From contig JANYKN010000050.1 in NCBI GenBank assembly GCA_025361565.1, forward strand, positions 81,914 to 145,913: a stretch of DNA of 64,000 nucleotides. Reading direction: 5' to 3'. This document shows, in pieces, positions 1 to 8,445 of this stretch (positions within the stretch are counted from its first letter, which is position 1; the number at the start of each line of letters is the position of its first letter). The DNA is from Bacteroidota bacterium. GTDB lineage: Bacteria > Bacteroidota > Bacteroidia > Bacteroidales > NBLH01. The position numbers and the translations under genes are program-made. The notes beneath the pieces are model-generated. The model was not told the origin of the DNA, did no database searches, and was given only the letters and a program-made list of their open reading frames with translations.

Positions 1-547
1 CTATTATTTCAGGAAAGTACTTATATTCAAGGGCATGGATTTTATTCGCCAATGATTCTGGTGTCTCGCCTGTTTCAATGTCACATTTAGCTTTAAAGAT
101 TAATTCTCCTTCATCATAGTGCTCATTAACATAATGAATGCTAATTCCACTCTCCTTCTCTCCATTTTGGATAATTGCTTCATGAACTTTCATTCCAAAC
201 ATTCCCTTGCCTCCATATTTAGGCAATAAAGCAGGATGGATATTGATTATCCGATTGCGAAATTGATTTATCAATTTATCAGGAATCAACCATAAAAAAC
301 CAGCTAAAACTACATTATTAATCTTTCTATCCAATAAAATGTGCATAAGAGTATCAGACTCATAAAAATCAGATTTGTTGAAAACAAAAGTATCAATATT
401 GTAATTCCGGGCTTTATCCAAAACCAATGCATCAATCTTATTCGACAGTACCATTTCCACTTTTACCAATTGGCTATTTGCAAAATATTTTATTATATTC
501 TCGGCATTTGTTCCACTACCGGAAGCAAAAATGGCAATTTTTTTCAT
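1..547 (-). CDS. purN: Phosphoribosylglycinamide formyltransferase, 3' end cut by window edge
   Basis: Reading leftward from the ATG at 547, about 182 codons stay open to the window edge. The protein starts MKKIAIFASGSGTNAENI, the glycine/serine-rich phosphate-binding loop of PurN. It later shows IINIHPALLPKYGGKGMFG, which carries the catalytic Asn and His of the GART family, and HYVNEHYDEGELIFKA near the end. PurN transfers a formyl group from 10-formyl-tetrahydrofolate to glycinamide ribonucleotide, the third step of purine synthesis, in the cytoplasm. The usual length is 185-200 residues, so only a short tail is missing. It is transcribed away from acpP, so the two share the upstream region. 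Confidence 0.93.
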   Translation of the reverse strand, partial: MKKIAIFASGSGTNAENIIKYFANSQLVKVEMVLSNKIDALVLDKARNYNIDTFVFNKSDFYESDTLMHILLDRKINNVVLAGFLWLIPDKLINQFRNRIINIHPALLPKYGGKGMFGMKVHEAIIQNGEKESGISIHYVNEHYDEGELIFKAKCDIETGETPESLANKIHALEYKYFPEII

Positions 548-954
548 CTTTACTAAATAAGGGTGATTAAAAAATTTATAATACACTAAAATCTGCTAAA
601 TATTTATTTAAAGTTACAATTTTGAGCATAACTTTTAATAATATTAAGGTATAAAGATAAAAGTTGTATATGAATAAACCTTTCTTTAGCTTAAAAAATA
701 TCTCTAAAAAATTATTTGCTGAATATTTAAACAGATGAATTAAAGTTTCAATTCCATTCATTTAAAAGCTATAAATAAGCGAATTAATAAACCAAAATCC
801 ACGAATAAAATATCTATCTATAAGGGAATTTAATAAAAAAATAGAACTTAAAATTCACATTTCGTCTTTATTAATTTTTTTTTTCATTGAATTTATTATT
901 TCTTTGCACCTTGAAAAAGAAATTATTATTTATTATTAACTAAATTTTATAATT
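548..954. other. Divergent intergenic region between purN and acpP
   Basis: These 407 bases are very AT-rich and hold no convincing gene; the open frame at 576-761 on the minus strand has low-complexity composition and no family resemblance. TTTCTTTGC at 899-907 resembles the Bacteroidota -7 element (TAnnTTTG) about 50 bases before acpP, but no well-spaced TTG lies upstream of it. The purN promoter must also lie here but I could not place it. Confidence 0.4.
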
Positions 955-1191
955 ATGTCAGACATTGCATCAAGAGTTAAAGCTATTATTGTAGATAAAC
1001 TTGGAGTTGACGAAAACGAAGTTACTGAATCAGCAAGCTTCACCAACGACTTAGGTGCCGATTCTCTTGACACTGTGGAGTTGATTATGGAATTTGAAAA
1101 AGAATTCAACATCGCTATTCCAGACGATCAAGCTGAGACTATTGTTACAGTCGGAGATGCCATTAAGTATATCGGAGATAACGTAAAATAA
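955..1191 (+). CDS. acpP: Acyl carrier protein
   Basis: A 78-residue acidic protein of the exact size of bacterial ACP. The motif [16 protein letters not shown] contains Ser37, the serine that receives the 4'-phosphopantetheine arm. It carries growing acyl chains through type II fatty acid synthesis in the cytoplasm. It is followed by a stem-loop and then fabF on the same strand, the usual Bacteroidota order. The ATG at 955 gives the normal ACP amino terminus. Confidence 0.98.
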   Translation: MSDIASRVKAIIVDKLGVDENEVTESASFTNDLGADSLDTVELIMEFEKEFNIAIPDDQAETIVTVGDAIKYIGDNVK

Positions 1192-1212
1192 TACGATTTT
1201 TGTGTAGGGCAT

Positions 1213-1257
1213 GGAGCTGCAGCTAAAATCAATTCTGCATGCTCCTTATTTTTTTTA
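1213..1257 (+). terminator. Stem-loop with T-run between acpP and fabF
   Basis: GGAGCTGCAG (1213-1222) pairs with CTGCATGCTCC (1235-1245), with one bulged base, and is followed by a T-rich stretch to 1257. This is the shape of an intrinsic terminator, placed 22 bases after the acpP stop and 36 bases before fabF. It probably ends most acpP transcripts and lets a fraction read into fabF, as ACP is needed in much larger amounts. The structure is seen; the attenuation is inferred. Confidence 0.6.
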
Positions 1258-1292
1258 ATTTTTTGTAATCCACAAAAATAAAATTATTTTTT

Positions 1293-2540
1293 ATGGAGTT
1301 GAAAAGGGTTGTAGTTACCGGTATAGGTGCAATTACTCCTATTGGTAATACTTTACCAGAATTTTGGGAAAGTTTAAAAAATGGTGTAAGCGGAGCTGCT
1401 GCTATTACCAGATTTGATGCAAGTAAATTTAAAACACAATTTGCTTGTGAAGTTAAAAATTATGATCCTGATAAGTATTTTGATAAGAAAGAATCCAAAA
1501 GACTTGACTATTATGCCCAATTTGCGCTAATTGCAGCAGCAGAGGCTATGAAAGATTCTAATTTGGATCTTGAAAAAATAAACCACAACAAGGCTGGTGT
1601 TATTTGGGGATCGGGAATTGGCGGAATAGAAACATTTACACAGGAATTGAAAGAATATGTTAAAGGTGGTGAAAACCCCAAATTTAGTCCTTTTTTCATT
1701 CCCAAGATGATTTCTGATATTGCTGCTGGGCATATTTCAATGAAATATAATTTTAGAGGTCCTAATTTCACAACAGTATCCGCTTGTGCTTCAGCAACTA
1801 ATGCAATAATTGATGCATTCAATTATATTCGACTAAATAAAGCAGAAATAATCATTACAGGTGGTTCAGAAGCTTCAGTAAATGAAGCATCCCTTGGTGG
1901 ATTTACTTCAATGAAAGCACTTTCGACACGAAATGACGATCCAAAAACAGCTTCCAGACCATTTGATAGAGACCGAGATGGATTTGTTATGGGCGATGGT
2001 GGTGCAGCAATTATTCTTGAAGAATATGAACATGCAAAAAAACGTGGTGCTAAAATTTATGCCGAATTAGTTGGTGGAGGAATGTCTGCAGATGCTTATC
2101 ATTTAACTGCCCCACATCCAGATGGAGATGGTGCCAAATTGGTCATTCAAAATGCACTCGAAGATGCTCAAATGAATCCGGAGGAAGTTGATTATATCAA
2201 TGTACATGGAACATCAACGCCACTTGGTGATATTGCAGAAACTATTGCTATTAAAAAAGTATTTGGCGATCATGCTTACAATTTAAGTATAAGCTCAACA
2301 AAATCAATGACAGGGCATCTATTAGGAGCTACTGGTGCAATTGAAGCTGTTGCTGCAATTATGGCAATAAAATATGGAATTATTCCACCTACGATTAATC
2401 AATTCAATTTAGATCCGAATATTGATCCAAAATTGGATTTTACCTTTAATCAAGCAAAAGAGCGCGAAATTAAAGTGGCCCTGAGCAATACTTTTGGTTT
2501 TGGCGGCCATAATGCTTCGGTTCTATTTAAAAAACTATAA
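1293..2540 (+). CDS. fabF: 3-oxoacyl-[acyl-carrier-protein] synthase II
   Basis: A 415-residue beta-ketoacyl-ACP synthase, the normal FabF length. It condenses malonyl-ACP with acyl-ACP to lengthen fatty acids. The Cys-His-His catalytic set is complete: Cys165 in VSACASATNAI, His305 in NVHGTSTPLGD and His342 in KSMTGHLLGATGA. The N terminus (RVVVTGIGAITPIG) and C terminus (SNTFGFGGHNASV) are typical. It lies in an operon-like row with acpP upstream and rnc 10 bases downstream. Confidence 0.98.
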   Translation: MELKRVVVTGIGAITPIGNTLPEFWESLKNGVSGAAAITRFDASKFKTQFACEVKNYDPDKYFDKKESKRLDYYAQFALIAAAEAMKDSNLDLEKINHNKAGVIWGSGIGGIETFTQELKEYVKGGENPKFSPFFIPKMISDIAAGHISMKYNFRGPNFTTVSACASATNAIIDAFNYIRLNKAEIIITGGSEASVNEASLGGFTSMKALSTRNDDPKTASRPFDRDRDGFVMGDGGAAIILEEYEHAKKRGAKIYAELVGGGMSADAYHLTAPHPDGDGAKLVIQNALEDAQMNPEEVDYINVHGTSTPLGDIAETIAIKKVFGDHAYNLSISSTKSMTGHLLGATGAIEAVAAIMAIKYGIIPPTINQFNLDPNIDPKLDFTFNQAKEREIKVALSNTFGFGGHNASVLFKKL

Positions 2541-2550
2541 TTGAACTGCT

Positions 2551-3273
2551 GTGCTACGGAAACTCCTGGCATTCAAATTATTAAATTCTAGAAATCACGA
2601 TTTCATAATAAAACTTAGAGAGATCCTGGGATTTTATCCTTCGGATCTTTCTTTGTATCAAATAGCGCTTACCCATAAGTCTGCTTCATACACATTAAAA
2701 GGCGAAAGAGTGAACAACGAAAGGTTGGAATTTCTTGGTGATGCCATTCTTGACGCAGTAATCAGTGATTTTTTGTACAAAAAATATCCGAATGAACGAG
2801 AAGGATTTTTAACCGAAATGCGATCTAAAATTGTCAATGGCGAAAAACTAAAAGAACTTGCAGTAAAAATAAAGATTGAAGATTTTGTTAACCAGAAAAC
2901 AAATTTGCCATACACCAGTAGCAGAATATTCGAAGATGCATTTGAAGCACTCATCGGTGCTATCTATCTTGACAAGGGTTATAAAAAGGTTTATAAATTT
3001 ATTAATAAAAAAATAATTGTAAAACATTTAGATTTCCCAAAACTTGAATTAATCAATCATAATTATAAGAGCCAATTGATTGAATGGTCGCAGAAAACTA
3101 AAAGTCAAATTGAGTTTAACTCGTTCAGTGATGGAGATAGTTTAAATAATTTTACATCTCAGGTAATAATTAATGATACAATAATTGGCCTTGGTAAAGG
3201 AAACTCAAAAAAAGAGGCAGAACAGAATGCCGCTCAGGAAGCATTAATTACAATTAGGGAGTTTGAATATTAA
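2551..3273 (+). CDS. rnc: Ribonuclease III
   Basis: A 240-residue double-strand-specific endoribonuclease that processes rRNA precursors and structured mRNAs. The signature NNERLEFLGDAILDAV at about residues 53-68 carries the metal-binding acidic residues, and a second acidic site lies in FEDAFEALIGAIY. The C-terminal third is a double-stranded RNA binding domain ending in GKGNSKKEAEQNAAQEAL. A GTG start at 2551, 10 bases after fabF, gives the expected length; the TTG at 2541 is an in-frame alternative. The fabF-rnc pairing is conserved in Bacteroidota. Confidence 0.96.
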   Translation: MLRKLLAFKLLNSRNHDFIIKLREILGFYPSDLSLYQIALTHKSASYTLKGERVNNERLEFLGDAILDAVISDFLYKKYPNEREGFLTEMRSKIVNGEKLKELAVKIKIEDFVNQKTNLPYTSSRIFEDAFEALIGAIYLDKGYKKVYKFINKKIIVKHLDFPKLELINHNYKSQLIEWSQKTKSQIEFNSFSDGDSLNNFTSQVIINDTIIGLGKGNSKKEAEQNAAQEALITIREFEY

Positions 3274-3317
3274 TGTATTGATAATACTTAAAAGCTCAAT
3301 TCGCAATAGATATTTTA

Positions 3318-3348
3318 TTGGAAATCAGTATAAAACTTCGTACTTTTG
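3318..3348 (+). promoter_or_regulatory. Bacteroidota-type promoter before the IPExxVDY gene
   Basis: TTG at 3318-3320 and TACTTTTG at 3341-3348 are separated by 20 bases, matching the Bacteroidota sigma-A consensus (TTG at -33, TAnnTTTG at -7). The predicted transcript start falls at about 3353-3356, on or just after the ATG at 3352, so the message may have no leader. Confidence 0.6.
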
Positions 3349-3351
3349 AAA

Positions 3352-3798
3352 ATGGGATTTGAAAAACGAACCTTGTTGAAAGCAAAAGTACATACATTAT
3401 CTGGCGAAAAAGATTATAAACTTATAGGAATTGCCTCTCATTTAAGTGACTACAAGCTTAGTTGGCTTTTAAATGAAGAATTGGACTTCAAGTTTAGACA
3501 ATCAGAAGAGATTATTTTCGAAGCCTATAAATCCTTGGAAACTTCAAAGTTTTCAGTCTACAAATCTGAAGATGAAAACGATACAATTTATACGCTTTTC
3601 TCAAATCGATCAGATATGGCCATTCTTGTAAAAGCACTCAAAAACATTGATTATATCCTTAAGATTGAGGGAGAACTATCAAATCCGCAATTATTGGAAC
3701 TTGTTGAAAAAATAAAAAAACTTAAGCATATTTTAACGGCATTTGAGATTGACCAAAATAGCTTGAAATCTAAAGAAAAGGAGTTAATCAGTAACTAA
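3352..3798 (+). CDS. IPExxVDY family protein
   Basis: A 148-residue soluble protein with no signal peptide. The segment VKALKNIDYILKIEGEL at about residues 105-121 fits the motif that names the Bacteroidota IPExxVDY family, whose function is unknown. In many relatives this gene lies between rnc and the pyruvate kinase gene; here it follows rnc, but no pyk is next to it. The ATG at 3352 was preferred over a TTG two codons upstream. A strong promoter match overlaps the start, so the message may be leaderless. Confidence 0.7.
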   Translation: MGFEKRTLLKAKVHTLSGEKDYKLIGIASHLSDYKLSWLLNEELDFKFRQSEEIIFEAYKSLETSKFSVYKSEDENDTIYTLFSNRSDMAILVKALKNIDYILKIEGELSNPQLLELVEKIKKLKHILTAFEIDQNSLKSKEKELISN

Positions 3799-4481
3799 TT
3801 ACCCAGTTCTGCCTTTACGTGCAATAATCGACTGACATCAAAATAATAACCACGCACATTATTTTCATTGGGCTGAATGATCAAATAATCACAAAGAGAA
3901 TTGGTTAAATCGCTCGTACCGCCATATTTATAGCCTAATTCATTGATAATATCAAATTCATGAGCAGGATCAATGACATGAAAAGCGGTTTGCTCAGAAA
4001 TTCCATTTCCGGATGAAAATATGGCCTTAATAATCGATGATTTTTTAAATTCAGCAACTCGACTGCGCAATGTATCGTTTTTTTGTCTATAACTGTAAGA
4101 TAAAATATTCAAAGTCCGGATATCAAAAGGCAAGTCTTTCAGGTTCAATTCGGCCAACTTAATAAATTCGTTGAGTTCCTTGCTGTTTAAAGTCCCTTTT
4201 TTTAAGTATACAAGCATTTTGTCCTGATATCTAGATTCTTGATAAGGCATATAACCGGTTTGAAAAGTATATCCATAATATACATTCCTAAAATGCTCAG
4301 GGCTTAATGTTGTATCGCCAACCAAATAGCGTTGAAATAATTTTGGATAGAAGTATTCGGAAGTATTATCAGAAACTTGCTTGCGAATTGATGAATAATC
4401 GGGTTTTGTAAAAGCTGTCTTTTGGGCAATTCCAAGAGCAGAAATGAAAACAAGAGAAAAAATTAAAAGAATTCGATTCAT
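3795..4481 (-). CDS. Exported DUF4919 family protein
   Basis: A 228-residue protein with an N-terminal signal peptide (LLIFSLVFISALGIAQ, cleavage expected near residue 18). The body has KPDYSSIRKQVSD near the start and ends RGYYFDVSRLLHVKAELGN, features I associate with the DUF4919 family of Bacteroidota exported proteins, which has no assigned function. It overlaps the end of the IPExxVDY gene by 4 bases in convergent orientation. The ATG at 4481 is preferred over a TTG three codons upstream. Family assignment is from memory of the pattern. Confidence 0.65.
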   Translation of the reverse strand: MNRILLIFSLVFISALGIAQKTAFTKPDYSSIRKQVSDNTSEYFYPKLFQRYLVGDTTLSPEHFRNVYYGYTFQTGYMPYQESRYQDKMLVYLKKGTLNSKELNEFIKLAELNLKDLPFDIRTLNILSYSYRQKNDTLRSRVAEFKKSSIIKAIFSSGNGISEQTAFHVIDPAHEFDIINELGYKYGGTSDLTNSLCDYLIIQPNENNVRGYYFDVSRLLHVKAELGN

Positions 4482-4629
4482 AGCGTTCAAATTATTTGAA
4501 AGATCTAATTTACGACAAAATTATTACTAATATCTATTCTGATAATGAACAAAATATTAAATCCATAGATTAAATAGGGCCTTGATTAAAAATGAAATAA
4601 TCCTGATGGATCCTCAAACCAATTAAGCA
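4482..4629. other. Intergenic DNA before the peptide island
   Basis: AT-rich DNA without an open frame of note. It holds the upstream region of the DUF4919 gene and ends where similarity to the redoxin genes of the island begins. Confidence 0.35.
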
Positions 4630-4822
4630 GCAATCAAATCATTTTCAAATAAATATGCCTTATCCGGTCATCAAAACATAGTTTTTCTTGAAGACAAAGA
4701 TTTAATTTTTAGCAATATTTCGGTAAACCAGATGTGCCAAGTTCATTTATCTGCAACAAACAGAGCAAATTTTTATTGGAGAAACGAAGATTGAAGCATT
4801 GCTTAAATACCTTAACTTATAG
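4630..4822 (+). pseudogene. Remnant of a thioredoxin-like gene (C-terminal third)
   Basis: This stretch is nearly identical at DNA level to the last third of the redoxin genes at 9330, 12619 and 15246. In one frame it reads AIKSFSNKYALSGHQNIVF, then a small deletion shifts the frame before the segment matching the cis-proline motif. It ends with the same codons, stop and downstream sequence as the intact copies. No N-terminal part, membrane anchor or CxxC remains. It shows that at least one more module once stood to the left. Confidence 0.85.
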
Positions 4823-5103
4823 AACACAGATGACACGAATTGAACTGATTAACACGGATTTGTGATTATTCGTTTGATTAGTGTTATCCGTGTTGAATCT
4901 ACAAATAAATATCCATTTCTTATAATCGTACAATACCTATAAAGTTATATATCTAAATCACTAAATATATCCTGTTCGATTATAAATACGGTTCATTAGT
5001 CAATCAAATAATGAATTTTGTCAAAAAAAAAAAAACAATTGTCAAATTGTTTCAATACTTTCATAACCTTTATTTAATAAATACTAATTTAAACTTTTTG
5101 ATT
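4823..5103 (+). repeat. Module boundary repeat, copy 1 (putative promoter region of peptide 1)
   Basis: About 280 bases shared with 9852-10129, 13141-13419 and 15768-16044. In order they contain ACACAGATGACACG and an AACACGGAT/ATCCGTGTT inverted repeat, a segment near AAATCACTAAATAT, a poly-A run, the palindrome ACAATT-GTCA-AATTGT (5035-5050), ATACTTTCAT and TACTAATTTAAAC, ending at the peptide ATG. The first part probably ends transcription of the preceding module and the last part starts transcription of the peptide gene. The similarity is seen; the roles are inferred. Confidence 0.75.
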
Positions 5104-5259
5104 ATGAAAAAATTGAATTTGGAACAAATGGAATTGGTTGAAGGTGGCGGCACTAGTAACTATTGTACAACATTAAGGTATTGGATAAATCATGATGGAG
5201 AAGGATATCAGGGTGATTTTCTATATTTGCTTAAAACATATTATACTAATTGTGCTTAA
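5104..5259 (+). CDS. Double-glycine leader peptide precursor 1
   Basis: A 51-residue peptide. The leader MKKLNLEQMELVEGG fits the double-glycine consensus: Leu at -12, Gln at -8, Met at -7, Val at -4, Gly-Gly at -2/-1 (taking residue 15 as -1). The remaining 36 residues (GTSNYCTTLRYWINHD and on) are rich in Tyr and Gly and have exactly two cysteines, 29 residues apart, the second next to last. The ATG at 5104 was chosen because the leader and spacing match the other four peptides; an in-frame ATG at 5011 would put the promoter repeat inside the gene. Cleavage and export by the transporter at 18328 are inferred. Bacteriocin or signal peptide cannot be decided. Confidence 0.8.
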   Translation: MKKLNLEQMELVEGGGTSNYCTTLRYWINHDGEGYQGDFLYLLKTYYTNCA

Positions 5260-5364
5260 ATATAAAATAATTTGAAATTTGTCATTAACAAATAATAAAG
5301 TGCGATATCTTTTATTAAGTTAATAAGATAAATTAATATTACAATATATTTAGATCTGTTATTG

Positions 5365-5391
5365 AGGCTGCTATATTTTTTGCAGCCTTTT
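5365..5391 (+). terminator. Stem-loop after peptide gene 1
   Basis: AGGCTGC (5365-5371) pairs with GCAGCCT (5382-5388), followed by TTT, just before the next gene at 5405. It probably stops part of the transcripts, giving more peptide than partner protein. Confidence 0.6.
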
Positions 5392-5404
5392 AAATATCAA
5401 AACC

Positions 5405-6667
5405 ATGAAAAGATTTTTCCTATTTCAAATTCTAGTGATAATTTGTATAAATACAATTGCGCAAGATGGCTATATTACAATAAAAGGCACCATTTATAAC
5501 CAAGAAGATTCTTCAAAAATTTTATTTGCAAATATATATGTTGAAGCTAGCAGCATAAGTACAATAAGCGATGAAACAGGTTCTTTTGTATTCCATATAC
5601 CTGATTCCCTTAAAGAACGCAGACTTGTTGTATCATCCATTGGCTATTACAATTTTGTAAAAGAAATCAAAGACTTGGAATTGGATAATAAAATTCTATT
5701 GCAACCCCACACTTATATGATCAATGAAGTTGTGATATTGTCGGATAGCTTGGAACCAAAAGAAATTGTAAGAAAGGCGCTGAAAAATTTTTCTAAAAAT
5801 TATCCAAAGAAAAAATACTACCTCGATGCATTTTATAGGGGATTGGCTTATGATCAAACGCAATACTTAAGACTCATTGAAGCAGCAATTGGCATCTTTG
5901 ACTTTGGCTATGACAGCGATGCTGAAAGGGCAAGGATAAAAGTGCTGGAACTAAGAAAAAGCAATGATTATGTAAAATACTATAAATATAAGACTATACT
6001 TGATTTTATGTTTGGAAAAGAAAACGCTTTATATAAGGCATATTATTCGAATCCTTTAAGATCAGAAATGACGGAATTTGGATTCCGGTTTGATAAAGAC
6101 TTTGTCAACAAATACACATTTGAATTGCAAGAATTAACCTATTTAGATTCCACGCTTGTTTACCAGATAGCTTTCAATATTTGTACACATGGACCAAATA
6201 CTGGAAACCGGGGGGTGTTGTATATTCGGCTAGATGATTTTGCCATTATAAAAATCATTAGTGGGATGTATTTTGACACAGCTGTAGGTAACCGTTTGCG
6301 GGAATATCTATATAATGAATGCTATTTTCATTACAATACAGTCATCTTTAGAAAATTTGAAGGGAAATACTATCCCAGTTTTATCGAACACAATGGGGTG
6401 ATGGAAGATAATGCAGACAAAGAAGGTAGGTTTCAGAATATTTTGGTAGTAAATAATATCTATACCAATAAAGATTATTACGAAAAAATAATAAAAAAGT
6501 ATGCCGAAAAGAAGGATGTTTCACTAACTGAACAAACCTTCAAGTACAATCCAGAATTTTGGAAAAACTACAATGTATTGACGAGTAATCCATTGCCATT
6601 CAAGGTTTTTAAAGACCTCGAAAAAGAAAAAACCATAGAAAAACAATTTAAAGAAAACAGCAAATGA
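5405..6667 (+). CDS. Exported CarboxypepD_reg-like domain protein of module A
   Basis: A 420-residue protein with a signal peptide (FFLFQILVIICINTIAQ, cleavage near residue 20). Residues 24-108 form a carboxypeptidase D regulatory-like beta-sandwich: IKGTIYNQED, ISDETGSFVFHIP, VVSSIGYYNF and ending INEVVILSD. Such domains occur at the N terminus of many Bacteroidota envelope proteins. The remaining 310 residues match no domain I know, and no TonB-dependent barrel follows. It sits in the second slot of the module, where each module has a different exported protein. Its stop overlaps the start of the next gene by 4 bases (ATGA), so translation is probably coupled. Confidence 0.75.
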   Translation: MKRFFLFQILVIICINTIAQDGYITIKGTIYNQEDSSKILFANIYVEASSISTISDETGSFVFHIPDSLKERRLVVSSIGYYNFVKEIKDLELDNKILLQPHTYMINEVVILSDSLEPKEIVRKALKNFSKNYPKKKYYLDAFYRGLAYDQTQYLRLIEAAIGIFDFGYDSDAERARIKVLELRKSNDYVKYYKYKTILDFMFGKENALYKAYYSNPLRSEMTEFGFRFDKDFVNKYTFELQELTYLDSTLVYQIAFNICTHGPNTGNRGVLYIRLDDFAIIKIISGMYFDTAVGNRLREYLYNECYFHYNTVIFRKFEGKYYPSFIEHNGVMEDNADKEGRFQNILVVNNIYTNKDYYEKIIKKYAEKKDVSLTEQTFKYNPEFWKNYNVLTSNPLPFKVFKDLEKEKTIEKQFKENSK

Positions 6668-7290
6668 AATTGAGTCTTGTAATTTACAAATTTGAAAAAG
6701 ACCGTTGGTATATCTTTGGCTTTTTTTGTTTGTTGAATATCTTGTTTTTGTTCCTGATAAATGATGTAATTATTACTGATCCAAAATACTTCACGGGAGG
6801 TAACGATAACAGTGTAAACCTTTTTCGCAATGTTTATACTGCAATCTATTTTATCAATCCCATATACTCCTTTATAAAAATTGCATCCATTGCTCTTGTG
6901 TTAAAACTTGGGGCTGCTTTATATTGTAATTTGGAATTGGAATTCAGGCAATTGTTTACACTGGCAACCATTGCTGGTTTTGTGCTGCTTTTGCCCGATT
7001 TATTAGAGGTGATTTGGTTTCTGATAATTCATACCGGTTACACAATGGAAGAAGTGAAATTTTTTGCACCACTTTCTTTATTTAGCTTGTATGATATTAA
7101 CGAGTTTCCAGAGTCTTATGGGTATCTTTTAAAGTTAATCAACCTTTTTGAGTTGGTTTATTGGTTTATTCTCATTATTGGTCTGGCTGGTTTGGGAGCA
7201 AAATCAAAACTACACGGACTAAAAATTGTTGCCGGTTCATATGGTATTGGCTTGCTGGTGATTATTTTGTTCACATGGCTCATCTTCTAA
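6664..7290 (+). CDS. Five-helix membrane protein, module A (Yip1-like layout)
   Basis: A 208-residue integral membrane protein with about five hydrophobic helices, near residues 17-35, 60-85, 92-122, 150-175 and 185-207. It shares layout and short motifs with the proteins at 11934 and 14567: a first helix ending IL..F..N.V, KLGAALYCNLELEFRQLF, LLPDLLEVIWFLI, SLFSLYDINEF, and NLFELVYWFILIIGL. The arrangement recalls Yip1-domain proteins, but I cannot assign it firmly. Position in every module suggests immunity, peptide maturation or electron supply to the redoxin, all inferred. Confidence 0.65.
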   Translation: MKLSLVIYKFEKDRWYIFGFFCLLNILFLFLINDVIITDPKYFTGGNDNSVNLFRNVYTAIYFINPIYSFIKIASIALVLKLGAALYCNLELEFRQLFTLATIAGFVLLLPDLLEVIWFLIIHTGYTMEEVKFFAPLSLFSLYDINEFPESYGYLLKLINLFELVYWFILIIGLAGLGAKSKLHGLKIVAGSYGIGLLVIILFTWLIF

Positions 7291-7313
7291 TCCGTTTTTC
7301 CAATATCTAATAG

Positions 7314-7562
7314 AATGACAAAGAAATTGAAAATCGTGTTGATAGTGTCTTTATTTCATTGGAATGGCTAGGAGAAATAGATATTAATAATAAATTGAGC
7401 AAGAATACAATAGTTATTAGTCCAAAATCTAAAATTAGTATCGTAGATTTAGATCCGAAAATATTTTTTCGATCATGGGGAATAAAATGGGCAAATCCCG
7501 AAAAATTTCCTACACCTATAGGTTATTTTCAGCCCCTTTTTGGAATAATCCTAGAACCTTAA
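7314..7562 (+). pseudogene. Remnant of a CarboxypepD-like module protein (C-terminal end)
   Basis: An open stretch with no plausible start reads VFISLEWLGEID, then a divergent middle, and ends WGIKWANPEKF...YFQPLFGIILEP. This matches the C-terminal ends of the proteins at 7569, 8446 and 17038 (F[VI]S[ML]EW[IV]G and then PL[FY]G). The N-terminal two thirds are missing. It appears to be the tail of a deleted first copy in a row of duplicates. Confidence 0.7.
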
Positions 7563-7571
7563 AATGAGTTG

Positions 7572-8426
7572 ATGAAAAATATAATTATAATTTTGTTTGT
7601 ATTGCTCTCTCCAGATTTGCTGGCTCAGAATTCTGTGTCCTTTACTGTTATAGATTCTGTTTCAAAACAAGCTGTTCCTTTTCTCAAAATAGTTGTTGTT
7701 GGGAAAGAAAAAGGGACATATAGTGATGAACATGGATTTGCGAAAATTGATAATCTATCTGATTATGATACAATTTCAATTGATAACATTTTCTATCAAA
7801 GAATATTGCTGCCAACGAAGAATTTACGAAACATTAAACAAATTATACTTTTACCCAAACCTTTTATTTTAAATGAAGCAATAGTTAAACCTTATAGTGA
7901 CAAAGAGATTGAAATTGGCTATTCAAAAATTAGATCAAATGGTAGTTTTGGCACCGATATAATTGGTACTGAAATAACTGTATTAATAAAACCTGGGGAT
8001 ATTCAAAATGCTTATATTAATTTTATTATCCTGAAATTTAAATATAAAGTAAAAAACACTCAAGTAAGAGTTCATTTATACCAAAACGAACAGGGAAAAC
8101 CAGGAACAGAAATATATATAAAGGATAACCTTATATCTGTAGCTGGAAAAGATGAAGTGAGATTTAATATTGTAAACCAGCACATTAAATTACCTTTAGA
8201 AGGTATGTTTGTTTCAATGGAATGGATTGGAAATAATAAAGTAAAAGGTGAAATTTATAATGAAGCTGAATTTAAATCAAGCCCCAGGGTCAAAGCGACA
8301 ACAGTTAATCAAAAACGTAAAGTAATAAGTTTGTTTAGATCTTATGGGAAATGGGAACCTATTCCTCGTTCAGATAGTAAAGTATACCTGCCCTTATTCG
8401 GACTAATAGTTCAAGAACAGAAGTAA
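7572..8426 (+). CDS. Exported CarboxypepD_reg-like protein, tandem copy 1
   Basis: About 284 residues. A signal peptide (IIIILFVLLSPDLLAQ) is followed by a carboxypeptidase regulatory-like domain at about residues 22-100 (FTVIDSVSKQAVPFLKI, GTYSDEHGFAKI, LNEAIVKP). The C-terminal 180 residues begin with IGTEITVLIK and contain RVHLYQNEQGKPGTEIY and FVSMEWIGN. They match the proteins at 8446 and 17038 and nothing else I recognise. Two ATG codons adjoin at 7572 and 7569. It is a clear duplicate of the next gene, sharing DNA around the regulatory domain. It lacks a TonB barrel, so a periplasmic or surface role in the module is most likely. Confidence 0.75.
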   Translation: MKNIIIILFVLLSPDLLAQNSVSFTVIDSVSKQAVPFLKIVVVGKEKGTYSDEHGFAKIDNLSDYDTISIDNIFYQRILLPTKNLRNIKQIILLPKPFILNEAIVKPYSDKEIEIGYSKIRSNGSFGTDIIGTEITVLIKPGDIQNAYINFIILKFKYKVKNTQVRVHLYQNEQGKPGTEIYIKDNLISVAGKDEVRFNIVNQHIKLPLEGMFVSMEWIGNNKVKGEIYNEAEFKSSPRVKATTVNQKRKVISLFRSYGKWEPIPRSDSKVYLPLFGLIVQEQK

Positions 8427-8445
8427 ACTAATAGGTCAATAAAAA

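Noticed and set aside
576-761. Open frame of 61 codons on the minus strand before acpP
   Set aside because: Composition is only Leu, Ile, Lys and Phe from AT-rich DNA; no ribosome site, family or neighbour supports it.
5011-5259. Longer version of peptide 1 starting at 5011
   Set aside because: It would place the conserved palindrome and A-tract in the coding region; the ATG at 5104 aligns with the other four leaders.
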